DNA of 64,000 bases from Pseudomonas sp. 31-12 (GTDB lineage Bacteria > Pseudomonadota > Gammaproteobacteria > Pseudomonadales > Pseudomonadaceae), in assembly GCF_003151075.1 (NCBI RefSeq), contig NZ_CP029482.1:806001-870000 (forward strand). The letters are read 5' to 3'. Of the stretch, positions 28,920-37,700 are shown piece after piece. How positions within the stretch are numbered: the first letter of the stretch is position 1; every line of letters starts with the position of its first letter. Made by a program: the position numbers and the translations under genes. The notes below the pieces were generated by a model. That model was not told the origin of the DNA, searched no databases, and worked only from the letters and a program-made list of their open reading frames with translations.

Positions 28920-30155
28920 TCACTCCTTGCTAGTGGTGCCAGATGGACTGGAAAGGGCGGCAGGTACTTTGAAAACATGTCGCAAATAGGCGACGAAATT
29001 CGGGTCTTTGCAGTGAGTCTTGCCAGGCTCATCGGAAATCTTTGCCACGGGCTGGCCGTTGCAGGCTGCCATTTTAAGCACGATGCTCATCGGTTCGACA
29101 CCCGGAATATCGCACGTCAGGTTGGTGCCGATACCGAAACTGACATTGATCCGACCGCGTAACGCCCGGAATATTTCCAGGGATTTTGGCAGCGTCAGGC
29201 TGTCGGAGAACGTCAGGGTTTTGCTCATCGGATCGATGCCCAGCTTTTGATAGTGGGCGATCGCCTTTTCTGCCCATATCACCGGATCCCCGGAGTCATG
29301 GCGCAGGCCGTCGAAGAGCTTGGCAAAGAACAGGTCGAAGTCGTTGAGGAAGGCATCCATGGTGATGCAGTCGGTGAGGGCGATCCCCAGCAGGCCCCGG
29401 TATTCGCGCACCCAGCAATCGAGTGCGGCAATCTGGCTGTCGATCAGCCGTGGACCGAGTTGCTGGTGCGCCATGATCCATTCGTGGGCCATGGTGCCCA
29501 AAGGCTTCATGTCCAATTCCCGTGACAGATGCACGTTGCTTGTGCCGACGAAACGCCCGGGGAAATCGTGCTTGAGCACGTTCACCACTTCTTCCTGCAC
29601 GCGGAACGAGAAGCGACGGCGTGTGCCGAAATCGGCTACCTGCAATTCGGACAGTTCGTCGCTGCTGGCGTTGGCGGTCAACCAGTCGAATTTGCGGTAG
29701 AGCTGCTCGCGAGCCTGTTCCAGAACGATTTCGCGGTAGCGATAGCGGTTGCGCACTTCGCTGACGATGGACAGCAGCGGCACTTCAAACAGGATCACAT
29801 GCAACCACGGCCCGCGCAGGCGGATGAACAGTTCGCCGTTTTCAATGCCGGTGTGGACGTAGCGCAGGTTGAAGCGGAACAGCCCGAGAAAACGCAGGAA
29901 ATCCGGCTTCATGAAGCTGATGCGTTCCATGAAGCTCAACTGGTCGGCACTCAGACTCAACTCCGCCAGGCGTTCGATCTGGAAGCGGATTTCTGCCAGA
30001 TAAGGGCGCAAATCCTCGCTGTTGCGGCAACGAAACTCCCATTCGACTTCCACGTTCGGGTAGTTGTGCAGCACCGCCTGCATCATCGTCAGTTTGTAGA
30101 AGTCGGTGTCGAGCAGGTTCTGCACGATGCGATCGCCAAACACGCTCTCGCTCAT
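28920..30155 (-). CDS. pncB: Nicotinate phosphoribosyltransferase
   Basis: A 411-residue salvage enzyme that makes nicotinate mononucleotide from nicotinate and PRPP with ATP. It begins with [20 protein letters not shown], typical of PncB. Further motifs are [20 protein letters not shown] followed by MAHEW, whose His is the likely phosphorylated residue, and [21 protein letters not shown] precedes the ATG. Together with nadE it recycles nicotinate to NAD. Confidence 0.95.
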   Translation of the reverse strand: MSESVFGDRIVQNLLDTDFYKLTMMQAVLHNYPNVEVEWEFRCRNSEDLRPYLAEIRFQIERLAELSLSADQLSFMERISFMKPDFLRFLGLFRFNLRYVHTGIENGELFIRLRGPWLHVILFEVPLLSIVSEVRNRYRYREIVLEQAREQLYRKFDWLTANASSDELSELQVADFGTRRRFSFRVQEEVVNVLKHDFPGRFVGTSNVHLSRELDMKPLGTMAHEWIMAHQQLGPRLIDSQIAALDCWVREYRGLLGIALTDCITMDAFLNDFDLFFAKLFDGLRHDSGDPVIWAEKAIAHYQKLGIDPMSKTLTFSDSLTLPKSLEIFRALRGRINVSFGIGTNLTCDIPGVEPMSIVLKMAACNGQPVAKISDEPGKTHCKDPNFVAYLRHVFKVPAALSSPSGTTSKE

Positions 30156-30314
30156 AACGGGGTTCTCCAGGCTTGACGCGGCCCGTGGTCGCGACGTTTC
30201 AGCTGTTCAATGAATGGGGCTAGTGGCGCATATCGGTGGTGGGGATTGCTAGTTTTTTTTACGTTCGAGATGGATTATTCCGATGCCTTCTTCAGCAATC
30301 GTCCAAGAGGCTCA

Positions 30315-30476
30315 TCAGTTATCGGGTGTCGCCTCAAGCGCCGCTTGAATCACGAGCGCCAGGCTTTCCCAACTTTTTATATATCCATCAAGATGAGGGT
30401 GACGAGGTATGAGTCCTGTTTCAATTGCTTTTATCATTGCCGCTTTGAGCATTTCATAGGTCGCTGGTTTGGCCAT
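30315..30476 (-). CDS. Small hypothetical protein, 53 residues
   Basis: A short frame beginning MAKPATYEMLKAAMIKAIET, followed by GLIPRHPHLDGYIKSWESLA and ending EATPDN, with TGA. AAGGAT is well placed before the ATG. It starts six bases after the stop of the 84-residue gene upstream, so the pair look co-transcribed and coupled. It appears soluble and helical. I do not recognise it with certainty. The 159 bases between it and pncB show no further gene. Confidence 0.6.
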   Translation of the reverse strand: MAKPATYEMLKAAMIKAIETGLIPRHPHLDGYIKSWESLALVIQAALEATPDN

Positions 30477-30482
30477 GATTTA

Positions 30483-30737
30483 CTATCCTTTCAAAGTTAT
30501 TTGATCCAGTGCATCAACTCCGTCCTGCAGCAATAAATAGGCTGGAAGTATGAGGCGGAAAAAGTCTGCATCAACAGTATGTTTAACGGTGACGGATGTC
30601 AGCGCCTCTAGAAGGCTGGTGGCGGCGCGTATTCGGAAACAGGCGTCTTCAAATAACAGGTCGGGTGCGACATGCGAGTCAATATAGAAAGTTGGGGTGG
30701 TGGATGCGTTGGCTTTAAGAGGTTGGTAGCGATTCAC
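30483..30737 (-). CDS. Small hypothetical protein, 84 residues (DUF3077-like)
   Basis: It starts at a GTG (MNRYQPLKANASTTPTFYID) with a strong AAGGAG nine bases upstream. The middle, LLFEDACFRIRAATSLLEAL, recalls the short Pseudomonas DUF3077-type proteins that carry a 'F-x-V/I-R-x-G-x-x-x-x-A-L' core, but the match is loose. Cytoplasmic. It is followed after six bases by the 53-residue gene, in an AT-richer stretch that differs from the flanking core genes. Function unknown. Confidence 0.6.
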   Translation of the reverse strand: MNRYQPLKANASTTPTFYIDSHVAPDLLFEDACFRIRAATSLLEALTSVTVKHTVDADFFRLILPAYLLLQDGVDALDQITLKG

Positions 30738-30822
30738 AAATGAACTCCTTGGGAGTGTTGAGGCGTGAAAATGCGGCGACTTGTTGTCTAAAGCGGAGTG
30801 TGTCTATTGTTATGCCTGACTG

Positions 30823-30852
30823 CTGAGCCTTTGCTTATACGCAATGGCTCAG
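30823..30852 (-). terminator. Hairpin downstream of the AGCS symporter gene
   Basis: CTGAGCC and GGCTCAG arms with inner TTGC/GCAA pairs and a six-base loop. There is no T run after it on the minus strand, so it may act as a processing or stability hairpin rather than a strong terminator. Confidence 0.45.
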
Positions 30853-30866
30853 AGTTCATTAGATTT

Positions 30867-32324
30867 TTATGCGGGTTGGATGCTGGTTGGGTCCTGATCA
30901 GCGCCTACAGGACTCTTTGGAGATAGAGTATTTCTCATCGCGGGCCAGGCCGTTAAGTCGAGATCGAGATCGTTAAACTTGCTCGAATCAAAAACGGGAG
31001 TTTTGACTCCGGCACGACGTTGTCCATCATAGTCGCCCAGAATTCGCATACAGACTTTGAAAAGCAGTGTCATCACTACCAGGTTGACCAAGGCTAAAAA
31101 CGTCATGGTGATGTCGGCAAACGCGAGAACAGTGGAGAGGTCTTCAACCGATCCCCAGAACACTAAAGCTAATACTGATGCGCGGTAGGCGATCAATGTT
31201 TTTCGAGGGGCGGCAACCATGAAGCGCAGACTGTTTTCTCCCAGATAGTAGTTGTAGAGCATTGCCGTGAATACAAACAGCGCAAGTACCACGCTGATGA
31301 ACATCCGTCCCCAGTCGCCGACCACTTCGGCCAGTGAGTTTTGTGCCAAAGCGATACCGTCGCCCTCGAAGCCGGGTGAGTAAAAGCCTGAAAGTAGAAT
31401 GAGCAATGCGGTGCAAGTGCAAATAACGAAGGTATCAATGAACACACTGAATGCCTGCACCACGCCTTGTGCTACCGGGTGGTCGATTTTTGCCACGGAT
31501 GCGACATTAGGCGCACTGCCGAGTCCGGCTTCATTGGAGAACACCCCGCGCCTCACACCCATGATGATCGCGCTGCCGACCAGTCCGCCAAAAGCCTGAT
31601 CCAGTCCGAACGCGCTGTTGAAAATACTCATCAGCACTTCTGGGACCTGTTCAAATTGCAACACGATGACATACAGCGTCACCCCGATATACGCAATAAC
31701 CTTGAGAGGAACCAAGAGATCGGCGACCGCTGCGATCCGCTTTATACCGCCTACGAACACAATGCCGAGCATCAACGACAGCGCGAACCCTGACCATGAT
31801 GTCGATAACCCGAATGCATTGTTGAGAGAGTGCGATACGGCATGGGACTCCAGTCCGTTGATGGCAAACCCGAAAGTCACCAAAAGTAGCAGCGCAGCAA
31901 TCATTCCGAGCCAACGCTTGCCAAGGCCGTACTGGATGTACCAGGACGGGCCTCCTCGAAATTGTCCATTGGCATCACAGCGCTTGTAGAGTTGGCCAAG
32001 TGCGCATTCAAAGAAGCTGCTCGACATCCCCAAGAGTGCGGTCATCCACATCCAGAAAACTGCGCCGGGGCCACCCATGCTAACGGCAATGCCGACGCCA
32101 ACAATATTGCCGGTCCCAACCCGTCCCGCAAGACTGAGCGTCAATGCCTGCAATGAGCTCAAGTGGAACTTGCCGGCAGGCGAACTGCCACTTAATACCG
32201 AAAACATGTGGGCGAAGTAACGAAGCTGTACAAATCGTGACCGGATGGTGAAATAGGTTCCAAGTCCAAGAACCAAAGGTATCAAAACCTTTCCAGAGAG
32301 AAAGTCATTGATGACGTCAAGCAT
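30867..32324 (-). CDS. Amino acid:cation symporter, AGCS family
   Basis: A 485-residue inner-membrane protein with about eleven membrane segments. The AGCS signature is clear: GRVGTGNIVGVGIAVSMGGP followed by GAVFWMWMTALLGMSSSFFE. The family imports alanine, glycine or related small amino acids with Na+. The C-terminal 60 residues are hydrophilic and cytosolic. It is transcribed divergently from an HTH regulator gene, with a perfect palindrome between them, suggesting local control. Codon use is AT-richer than in neighbouring genes, hinting at acquisition. Confidence 0.92.
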   Translation of the reverse strand: MLDVINDFLSGKVLIPLVLGLGTYFTIRSRFVQLRYFAHMFSVLSGSSPAGKFHLSSLQALTLSLAGRVGTGNIVGVGIAVSMGGPGAVFWMWMTALLGMSSSFFECALGQLYKRCDANGQFRGGPSWYIQYGLGKRWLGMIAALLLLVTFGFAINGLESHAVSHSLNNAFGLSTSWSGFALSLMLGIVFVGGIKRIAAVADLLVPLKVIAYIGVTLYVIVLQFEQVPEVLMSIFNSAFGLDQAFGGLVGSAIIMGVRRGVFSNEAGLGSAPNVASVAKIDHPVAQGVVQAFSVFIDTFVICTCTALLILLSGFYSPGFEGDGIALAQNSLAEVVGDWGRMFISVVLALFVFTAMLYNYYLGENSLRFMVAAPRKTLIAYRASVLALVFWGSVEDLSTVLAFADITMTFLALVNLVVMTLLFKVCMRILGDYDGQRRAGVKTPVFDSSKFNDLDLDLTAWPAMRNTLSPKSPVGADQDPTSIQPA

Positions 32325-32373
32325 TCAAAGCTCCTTGCTATTTTAAGAGTGCCGGCGAATTTAGGGTGTGTAA

Positions 32374-32391
32374 ACCTGAAGCCCTTCAGGT
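32374..32391. promoter_or_regulatory. Perfect palindrome in the AGCS / HTH-regulator divergent region
   Basis: ACCTGAAG-CC-CTTCAGGT, eight-base arms with a two-base centre. A further half-like site (TCAGGT) lies shortly to the right. Its place between divergent genes makes it a likely operator for the regulator at 32500. Confidence 0.6.
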
Positions 32392-32499
32392 CCCGTAATA
32401 TCAGGTCATTCTTCATCGTGCGCAATTTCGCAAGTTGCTCAAATGTGATGCGAGTTGCTGCTATGGTTGAGTCTTCTAACGCTGCTTTGATGGTTGTGT

Positions 32500-33309
32500 A
32501 TGCTTGATTTTCTTCCTGCTAACTTAAGGCTGCTGTGTAGTCACTACCGATCCGTCGCTGAAGTTTGTAGGAAACTTCGTATTAATCGTGGGCAATTTAA
32601 TAAATACCTGTGTGGGAATAGTGTCCCTACTGCTTTTAACCTCAAGCGGATCTGTGATTTTTTTGGAGTGGAGGAGTTCGAGATTGGTTTGCCGACAGAG
32701 CAATTCGTCACGCTTATTGGTGTCAAGGCAAGGCGAGTAGGCCCTTCCCGCGAGGTTTCAGCACCGGAACGAATATTTGAACACCTTCGGCAACAGTCTT
32801 CGTCGAAACTGAAAGCCCACACGGGTTATTACTTTGAGTATTACCATGCGATGACGGATCCCGGCTCGATAATTTGTGCCTTGGTGCATATTTACCAAGA
32901 GGGGCAGAACTTTGTGTACGAGCGGGACGAACGTTTACAAATAGTCGGCATGGAAGGCGAGTACGAACGGTATCGGTATGTGGGCGTCGCTTATTACCTA
33001 CAGGATCGCTTGTTTCTCATTGACTATGAGTCGCTGACGTCCAACGAGATCAGCCAAACCATTCTTATCCCTAGCTTCAAAAGCTGCATTACTCGACTTA
33101 ATGGTTTGAAAATGGGTGTTTCCGCCGCGGACCATCGCAATCCCGCCTGTTCGCGAGTTGTTTGGGAGTACCTCGGTCAGGAGATCAATCGAATCAATGC
33201 GTATCGCAAAGTGCGGCTATATAGCATGGATGATCCCGTCATCGATGATGATCTGCGCGGACGCCTCGCTCAAACCAACGTTGTCGACGGTCTCTTTGTT
33301 ATTGCTTAA
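32500..33309 (+). CDS. Helix-turn-helix (XRE-type) transcriptional regulator
   Basis: A 269-residue protein. An N-terminal HTH (about 14-36, SVAEVCRKLRINRGQFNKYL) resembles XRE/lambda repressor domains. The C-terminal two thirds (about 85-269) is a mixed domain I do not recognise, with YRYVGVAYYLQDRLFLIDYE; it may sense a ligand. ATG 32500 is preferred to a TTG two codons earlier. It is divergent from the AGCS symporter and probably regulates it. Codon use is AT-rich compared with the core genes. Confidence 0.75.
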   Translation: MLDFLPANLRLLCSHYRSVAEVCRKLRINRGQFNKYLCGNSVPTAFNLKRICDFFGVEEFEIGLPTEQFVTLIGVKARRVGPSREVSAPERIFEHLRQQSSSKLKAHTGYYFEYYHAMTDPGSIICALVHIYQEGQNFVYERDERLQIVGMEGEYERYRYVGVAYYLQDRLFLIDYESLTSNEISQTILIPSFKSCITRLNGLKMGVSAADHRNPACSRVVWEYLGQEINRINAYRKVRLYSMDDPVIDDDLRGRLAQTNVVDGLFVIA

Positions 33310-33322
33310 GGCGGACATGAGC

Positions 33323-33352
33323 CGGGCAAGCCCTTGCAACAAGGGTTGCCCG
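33323..33352. terminator. Bidirectional hairpin between convergent regulator genes
   Basis: CGGGCAA-GCCCTTG-CAA-CAAGGG-TTGCCCG, a nearly perfect stem in the 48 bases between the XRE-type gene and the LysR gene. No T run, so termination strength is uncertain. Confidence 0.55.
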
Positions 33353-33357
33353 TGGGC

Positions 33358-34269
33358 TTAGTGCTGCGATGCATCCGGGCTATCAATCTGCTCCAGCATC
33401 CACTTCACAAAGTCCCGTACCTTGGGCACTTCCGCCGAGTGCTCCGGATACGCCAGGTAATAGGCATCGGTGCTGGGCATCGCGTGCTGCCAGGGTATGA
33501 CCAGTTTGCCGTCGGCCAATTCCTCTTCCACCAGAAAACGCGGCAGCAGTGCCACGCCGCAGCCGACCTGGGCGGCGCGGATGCACATATAGAACGTTTC
33601 GAAGCGCGGGCCGTGGTAACTGTGTTCGGTGTGGTAGCCCTGACTGTCGAACCAGTCATGCCAGGCCTGGGGCCGCGAGGCGTTTTGCAGCAGGACGAGG
33701 TCTGCGAGCTGCGTAGGGTCGGTGAACGGCGTGTCCGGCAGACTGCCCGGCGCACAGACGGGCACCAGCTCCTCGCCAAACAGCTTCAGGCATTCGGTGC
33801 CGGGCCGCGAGCCCTGACCGAAGTAGAACGCCAGGTCGCTGCGACCTTGCAGCAAATCGTCAGCTTCCTGCTCGCTGCACAGGTCCAGATGGATCGAGGG
33901 ATGGCGCAGGCGCCAACCTTTCAGGCGTGGCACCAGCCAGCGCGCGCCGAAGGTCGGCGGCGTCGAAACCCGCAAGACTTCGGTCTCGCCGCCGTAGGAA
34001 CGCAGGTAATGGGTCGACATCTCGACCTGCGTGAGGATTTTTCGTACTTCCACCAGGTACAAATCACCAGCCGGGGTCATTTGCAGGCGTCGGCGCACCC
34101 GGCGGAACAGCAGGTGCTGCAGCAACTCTTCAAGTTGCGCGACCTGTTTGCTGACGGCGCTCTGGGTCAGGTTCAGCTCTTCGGCGGCCCGGGTGAAGCT
34201 CAAATGCCGGGTGACGGCCTCGAAACACTGGAGGGCAGTGATCGACGGCAAGTAGCGTTTATTCAGCAT
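33358..34269 (-). CDS. LysR-family regulator of the amaAB locus
   Basis: A 303-residue LTTR with a winged HTH at about 22-49 (LSFTRAAEELNLTQSAVSKQ) and a periplasmic-binding-protein-like effector domain (about 93-295). It is divergent from amaB, separated by 175 bases, and in the same place as the LysR gene next to amaAB in P. putida. By analogy it likely responds to a lysine-pathway intermediate such as pipecolate or aminoadipate, but the effector is not readable from sequence. No clear operator was identified by eye. Confidence 0.85.
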   Translation of the reverse strand: MLNKRYLPSITALQCFEAVTRHLSFTRAAEELNLTQSAVSKQVAQLEELLQHLLFRRVRRRLQMTPAGDLYLVEVRKILTQVEMSTHYLRSYGGETEVLRVSTPPTFGARWLVPRLKGWRLRHPSIHLDLCSEQEADDLLQGRSDLAFYFGQGSRPGTECLKLFGEELVPVCAPGSLPDTPFTDPTQLADLVLLQNASRPQAWHDWFDSQGYHTEHSYHGPRFETFYMCIRAAQVGCGVALLPRFLVEEELADGKLVIPWQHAMPSTDAYYLAYPEHSAEVPKVRDFVKWMLEQIDSPDASQH

Positions 34270-34444
34270 GGACGGTCCTTTTTCTTGTTTCTTTTACTGC
34301 CAGCAATTCAAAGCATGAATAAACGGAATGATATCTCTCTTAAAGGTCGTTTGTTGGGTAACCTCCGGGGAGCTAAAACTACAGGTCTGATCAGCCGTGA
34401 ATATCCGGCTGCACGTTTTCTGTTTTTTGCTTGAGGAGTGACCC

Positions 34445-35935
34445 ATGGTTGCCGCATTGCTTGATCGTCTTGGTGTGAACCCGGCCCTGTACCAGAACGG
34501 CAAAGTGCCGGTGCATTCGCCGATCGATGGCAGCCAGATTGCCGCCGTGAACTGGGAAGGTGCCGCTGAAGTCGAACAGCACATCAGTCGTGCAGATCAT
34601 GCGTTCGAATTGTGGCGCAAGGTCCCGGCCCCGCGCCGTGGCGAACTGGTGCGTCAACTGGGCGACATCCTGCGTGAATACAAGGCCGACCTCGGTGAGC
34701 TGGTCTCCTGGGAAGCCGGCAAGATCACTCAGGAAGGCCTGGGTGAAGTTCAGGAAATGATCGACATCTGCGATTTCGCCGTCGGCCTGTCCCGTCAGTT
34801 GTACGGCTTGACCATCGCTTCCGAGCGTCCTGGCCACCACATGCGCGAAACCTGGCACCCGCTGGGCGTCGTCGGTGTCATCAGCGCCTTCAACTTCCCG
34901 GTCGCTGTCTGGGCCTGGAACACCACGCTGGCGCTGGTCTGCGGTAACCCGGTGATCTGGAAACCTTCGGAAAAAACCCCGCTGACCGCACTGGCCTGCC
35001 AGGCGCTGTTCGACCGCGTACTGAAGAATTTCAGCGACGCACCTCCACACCTGAGCCAAGTGATTATCGGCGGCCGCGATGCCGGCGAAGCCCTGGTCGA
35101 TGACCCGCGTGTAGCGCTGATCAGCGCCACCGGCAGCACCCGCATGGGCCGTGAAGTGGCGCCGAAAATCGCCGCACGTTTCGCCCGCAGCATTCTGGAA
35201 CTGGGCGGCAACAACGCCATGATCCTCGCCCCGAGCGCCGACCTGGACATGGCCGTTCGCGCCATCCTGTTCAGTGCCGTCGGCACCGCCGGTCAGCGTT
35301 GCACCACGTTGCGTCGCCTGATTGCCCATGAGTCGGTGAAGGAAGAAATCGTCACCCGCCTCAAGGCTGCCTACTCCAAGGTTCGCATCGGCAATCCGCT
35401 CGAGGGCAACCTGATCGGTCCGCTGATCGACAAGCACAGTTTCGAAAACATGCAGGACGCGTTGGAACAGGCCTTGAGCGAAGGCGGCCGGGTGTTCGGC
35501 GGCAAACGTCAGCTGGAAGACAAATTCCCTAACGCTTATTACGTCTCGCCGGCCATCGTTGAAATGCCGGAGCAGAGCGATGTGGTCTGCAACGAAACCT
35601 TCGCGCCGATCCTGTATGTGGTTGGTTACAAGGACTTCGACGAAGCGCTGCGCCTGAACAACTCGGTGCCACAAGGCCTGTCCTCGTGCATCTTCACCAC
35701 CGACGTGCGAGAAGCCGAGCAGTTCATGTCAGCGGTGGGCAGCGACTGCGGCATCGCCAACGTCAACATCGGCCCGAGCGGCGCGGAAATCGGTGGCGCG
35801 TTTGGTGGCGAGAAAGAAACCGGCGGTGGCCGTGAGTCGGGCTCCGATGCATGGCGCGGATACATGCGTCGCCAGACAAACACCGTGAACTATTCGCTGG
35901 AGTTGCCGTTGGCTCAGGGCATCACGTTCGACTGA
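34445..35935 (+). CDS. amaB: Piperideine-6-carboxylate / aminoadipate semialdehyde dehydrogenase
   Basis: A 496-residue NAD(P)-dependent aldehyde dehydrogenase (ALDH7-like) that oxidises L-piperideine-6-carboxylate (as its open semialdehyde) to L-2-aminoadipate in lysine catabolism. The catalytic Cys is C286 in GTAGQRCTTLRR and the general base is E252 in LELGGNNAM. GVISAFNFPVAVWAWN is the ALDH7-type N-terminal motif. GAGGAG precedes the ATG. Its partner amaA follows after a REP pair, and the LysR gene is divergent. Confidence 0.92.
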   Translation: MVAALLDRLGVNPALYQNGKVPVHSPIDGSQIAAVNWEGAAEVEQHISRADHAFELWRKVPAPRRGELVRQLGDILREYKADLGELVSWEAGKITQEGLGEVQEMIDICDFAVGLSRQLYGLTIASERPGHHMRETWHPLGVVGVISAFNFPVAVWAWNTTLALVCGNPVIWKPSEKTPLTALACQALFDRVLKNFSDAPPHLSQVIIGGRDAGEALVDDPRVALISATGSTRMGREVAPKIAARFARSILELGGNNAMILAPSADLDMAVRAILFSAVGTAGQRCTTLRRLIAHESVKEEIVTRLKAAYSKVRIGNPLEGNLIGPLIDKHSFENMQDALEQALSEGGRVFGGKRQLEDKFPNAYYVSPAIVEMPEQSDVVCNETFAPILYVVGYKDFDEALRLNNSVPQGLSSCIFTTDVREAEQFMSAVGSDCGIANVNIGPSGAEIGGAFGGEKETGGGRESGSDAWRGYMRRQTNTVNYSLELPLAQGITFD

Positions 35936-35942
35936 TAGGCCC

Positions 35943-36009
35943 CTTCGCGGGCAAGCCTCGCTCCTACAGGATCACTCAACACCTGTAGGAACGAGGCTTG
36001 CCCGCGAAG
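35943..36009. repeat. REP pair, GGAACGAGGCTTGCC variant, between amaB and amaA
   Basis: CTTCGCGGGCAAGCCTCGCT and its inverse AGGAACGAGGCTTGCCCGCG. It lies inside the amaB-amaA operon, 42 bases before the amaA start, so it may reduce read-through or stabilise the amaB message. Confidence 0.9.
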
Positions 36010-36051
36010 CTTTTGCTTTGTTGTTTGTTAGGTTTCTGTTGGAGTCTGGCA

Positions 36052-37335
36052 ATGCCGTTACGCGAAGAGTGTCTGTGGGAAAAACTGACGCCGCAAAGGC
36101 CTGACAACGCGGCGCTCAAGGGCGAAGTGAAGGTCGACGTTTGCGTCATCGGCGCCGGTTTCACCGGTCTGTCGGCGGCGGTGCATCTGCTGGAACAAGG
36201 TAAAACGGTCTGCGTGCTCGAGGCCCATCGCGCTGGTCACGGCGGTTCGGGGCGCAACGTCGGGCTGGTCAATGCCGGGATGTGGATTCCACCGGACGAG
36301 ATCGAAGCCGGGTTCGGCGAAGCGGTGGGCAGTCAGCTCAATCGCATGCTGGGTGCAGCGCCGTCACTGGTGTTCAGCCTGGTCGACAAATACAACATCG
36401 ATTGCCAGTTACGCCGCGAAGGCACGCTGCACATGGCGCACAACGCCCGTGGCGAAGCCGATCTTCGCAGTCGTGAAGCACAATGGAAACGTCGCGGTGC
36501 GCCGGTCGAACTGCTGACCGGACAAGCCTGCGAACAAGCGACGGGCACCAAAAAAATCGCCGCCGCGTTGCTCGACAAGCGTGCCGGCACGATCAATCCG
36601 ATGGCCTACACCGCGGGGCTGGCCAAAGCGGCCATCAGCCTCGGCGGTCAGTTGTTCGATCATTCGCCGGTTACCCGACTCGAACGGCAGGGCCAACGCT
36701 GGTCGGTGCAAACCGCTCAGGGTTCGGTGCTCGCCGAGCAAGTGGTCATCGCCTCCAACGCCTACACCGAAGGCGACTGGACGGAGCTGCGGCGCAATTT
36801 CTTCCCCGGCTATTACTATCAAGTGGCTTCGGTTCCTCTGACCGAAGACGCCGCGCAGCAAATCCTGCCCGGTGGCCAGGGTTCCTGGGACACGCGCCAG
36901 GTACTGAGCAGTATTCGTCGTGACAAGGACGGTCGCCTGTTGCTCGGCAGCCTCGGCAATGGAAATCAGAAACCGACCTGGTTCCTCAAGGCATGGGCCG
37001 ATCGGGTGCAGCAGCACTATTTCCCTTACCTCAAACCTGTGGAATGGGAATGCACATGGACCGGTTGCATTGCGTTTACCCCCGATCACTTGATGCGTTT
37101 ATTCGAACCAGCGCCCGGTTTAGTGGCAGTCACCGGGTATAACGGCCGGGGCGTAACGACGGGAACGGTGGTCGGCAAAGCTTTTGCCGATTATCTGTGT
37201 AACGGAAATCCTCAGGCGCTACCGATTCCCTTCGCTCCCATGCAGCCACTGGCAGGGGTGGGTTTGCGCAGCTGTCTGTACGAGGCCGGTTTCTCGCTGT
37301 ATCACGCAGGCCAGTGCTTGCGGATCGTTATTTGA
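36052..37335 (+). CDS. amaA: L-pipecolate oxidase (FAD-dependent)
   Basis: A 427-residue DAO-family flavoprotein that oxidises L-pipecolate to piperideine-6-carboxylate, the substrate of AmaB. The FAD-binding motif VCVIGAGFTGLSAAVHLLEQ lies at about 30-49, and GYNGRGVTTGTVVGKAFADY near the C-terminus closes the FAD domain. GGAG at 36041-36044 supports ATG 36052. Known P. putida AmaA is membrane-associated. The order amaB then amaA and the divergent LysR gene support the assignment. Confidence 0.9.
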   Translation: MPLREECLWEKLTPQRPDNAALKGEVKVDVCVIGAGFTGLSAAVHLLEQGKTVCVLEAHRAGHGGSGRNVGLVNAGMWIPPDEIEAGFGEAVGSQLNRMLGAAPSLVFSLVDKYNIDCQLRREGTLHMAHNARGEADLRSREAQWKRRGAPVELLTGQACEQATGTKKIAAALLDKRAGTINPMAYTAGLAKAAISLGGQLFDHSPVTRLERQGQRWSVQTAQGSVLAEQVVIASNAYTEGDWTELRRNFFPGYYYQVASVPLTEDAAQQILPGGQGSWDTRQVLSSIRRDKDGRLLLGSLGNGNQKPTWFLKAWADRVQQHYFPYLKPVEWECTWTGCIAFTPDHLMRLFEPAPGLVAVTGYNGRGVTTGTVVGKAFADYLCNGNPQALPIPFAPMQPLAGVGLRSCLYEAGFSLYHAGQCLRIVI

Positions 37336-37627
37336 TTGTTGAAATTTGTTGCTGGGAGCGGCGCTTTTTCGCGCAGCGACTAGCCTGTAAAAGGTGCGGG
37401 TTGTAGCAGTACCGCACCAGCAGTGTGCACTTCGGTGACGCACGTTGTTACAGGCTGGTTGCACGTCGTTTGGCGCCGCGGTTGCAATGATGGCGCGTGC
37501 GGGTTGCGCCTTTAAAAATAAATGGTTTCACCTTCCGCGGTTTAGACGGTTGCACGCCCAATGAAAATGGGATCGAAACAGTCGAAATAACAATAAAGCA
37601 GCGACTTTTCTCAGAATAAAAAACCGA

Positions 37628-37643
37628 TGGCACGGCCCTTGCT
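37628..37643 (+). promoter_or_regulatory. Sigma-54 promoter of the amino acid ABC operon
   Basis: TGGCACGGCCCTTGCT fits the -24/-12 consensus TGGCAC-N5-TTGCW without mismatch. It lies about 58 bases before the binding-protein gene. The 365-base gap (37336-37700) upstream holds TGCAC half-sites and AT-rich tracts where an NtrC-type activator could bind, but no full activator site was clear. Confidence 0.85.
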
Positions 37644-37700
37644 CTGAGCATTTAGAGAAGTCGCAGTGCCAACTAAAAAAAAACCTTGGAGCACCACCTC

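Noticed and set aside
37400..37600. NtrC-type enhancer sites upstream of the sigma-54 promoter
   Set aside because: Several TGCAC half-sites are present, but none forms a full TGCAC-N7-GTGCA pair, so no activator site is claimed.
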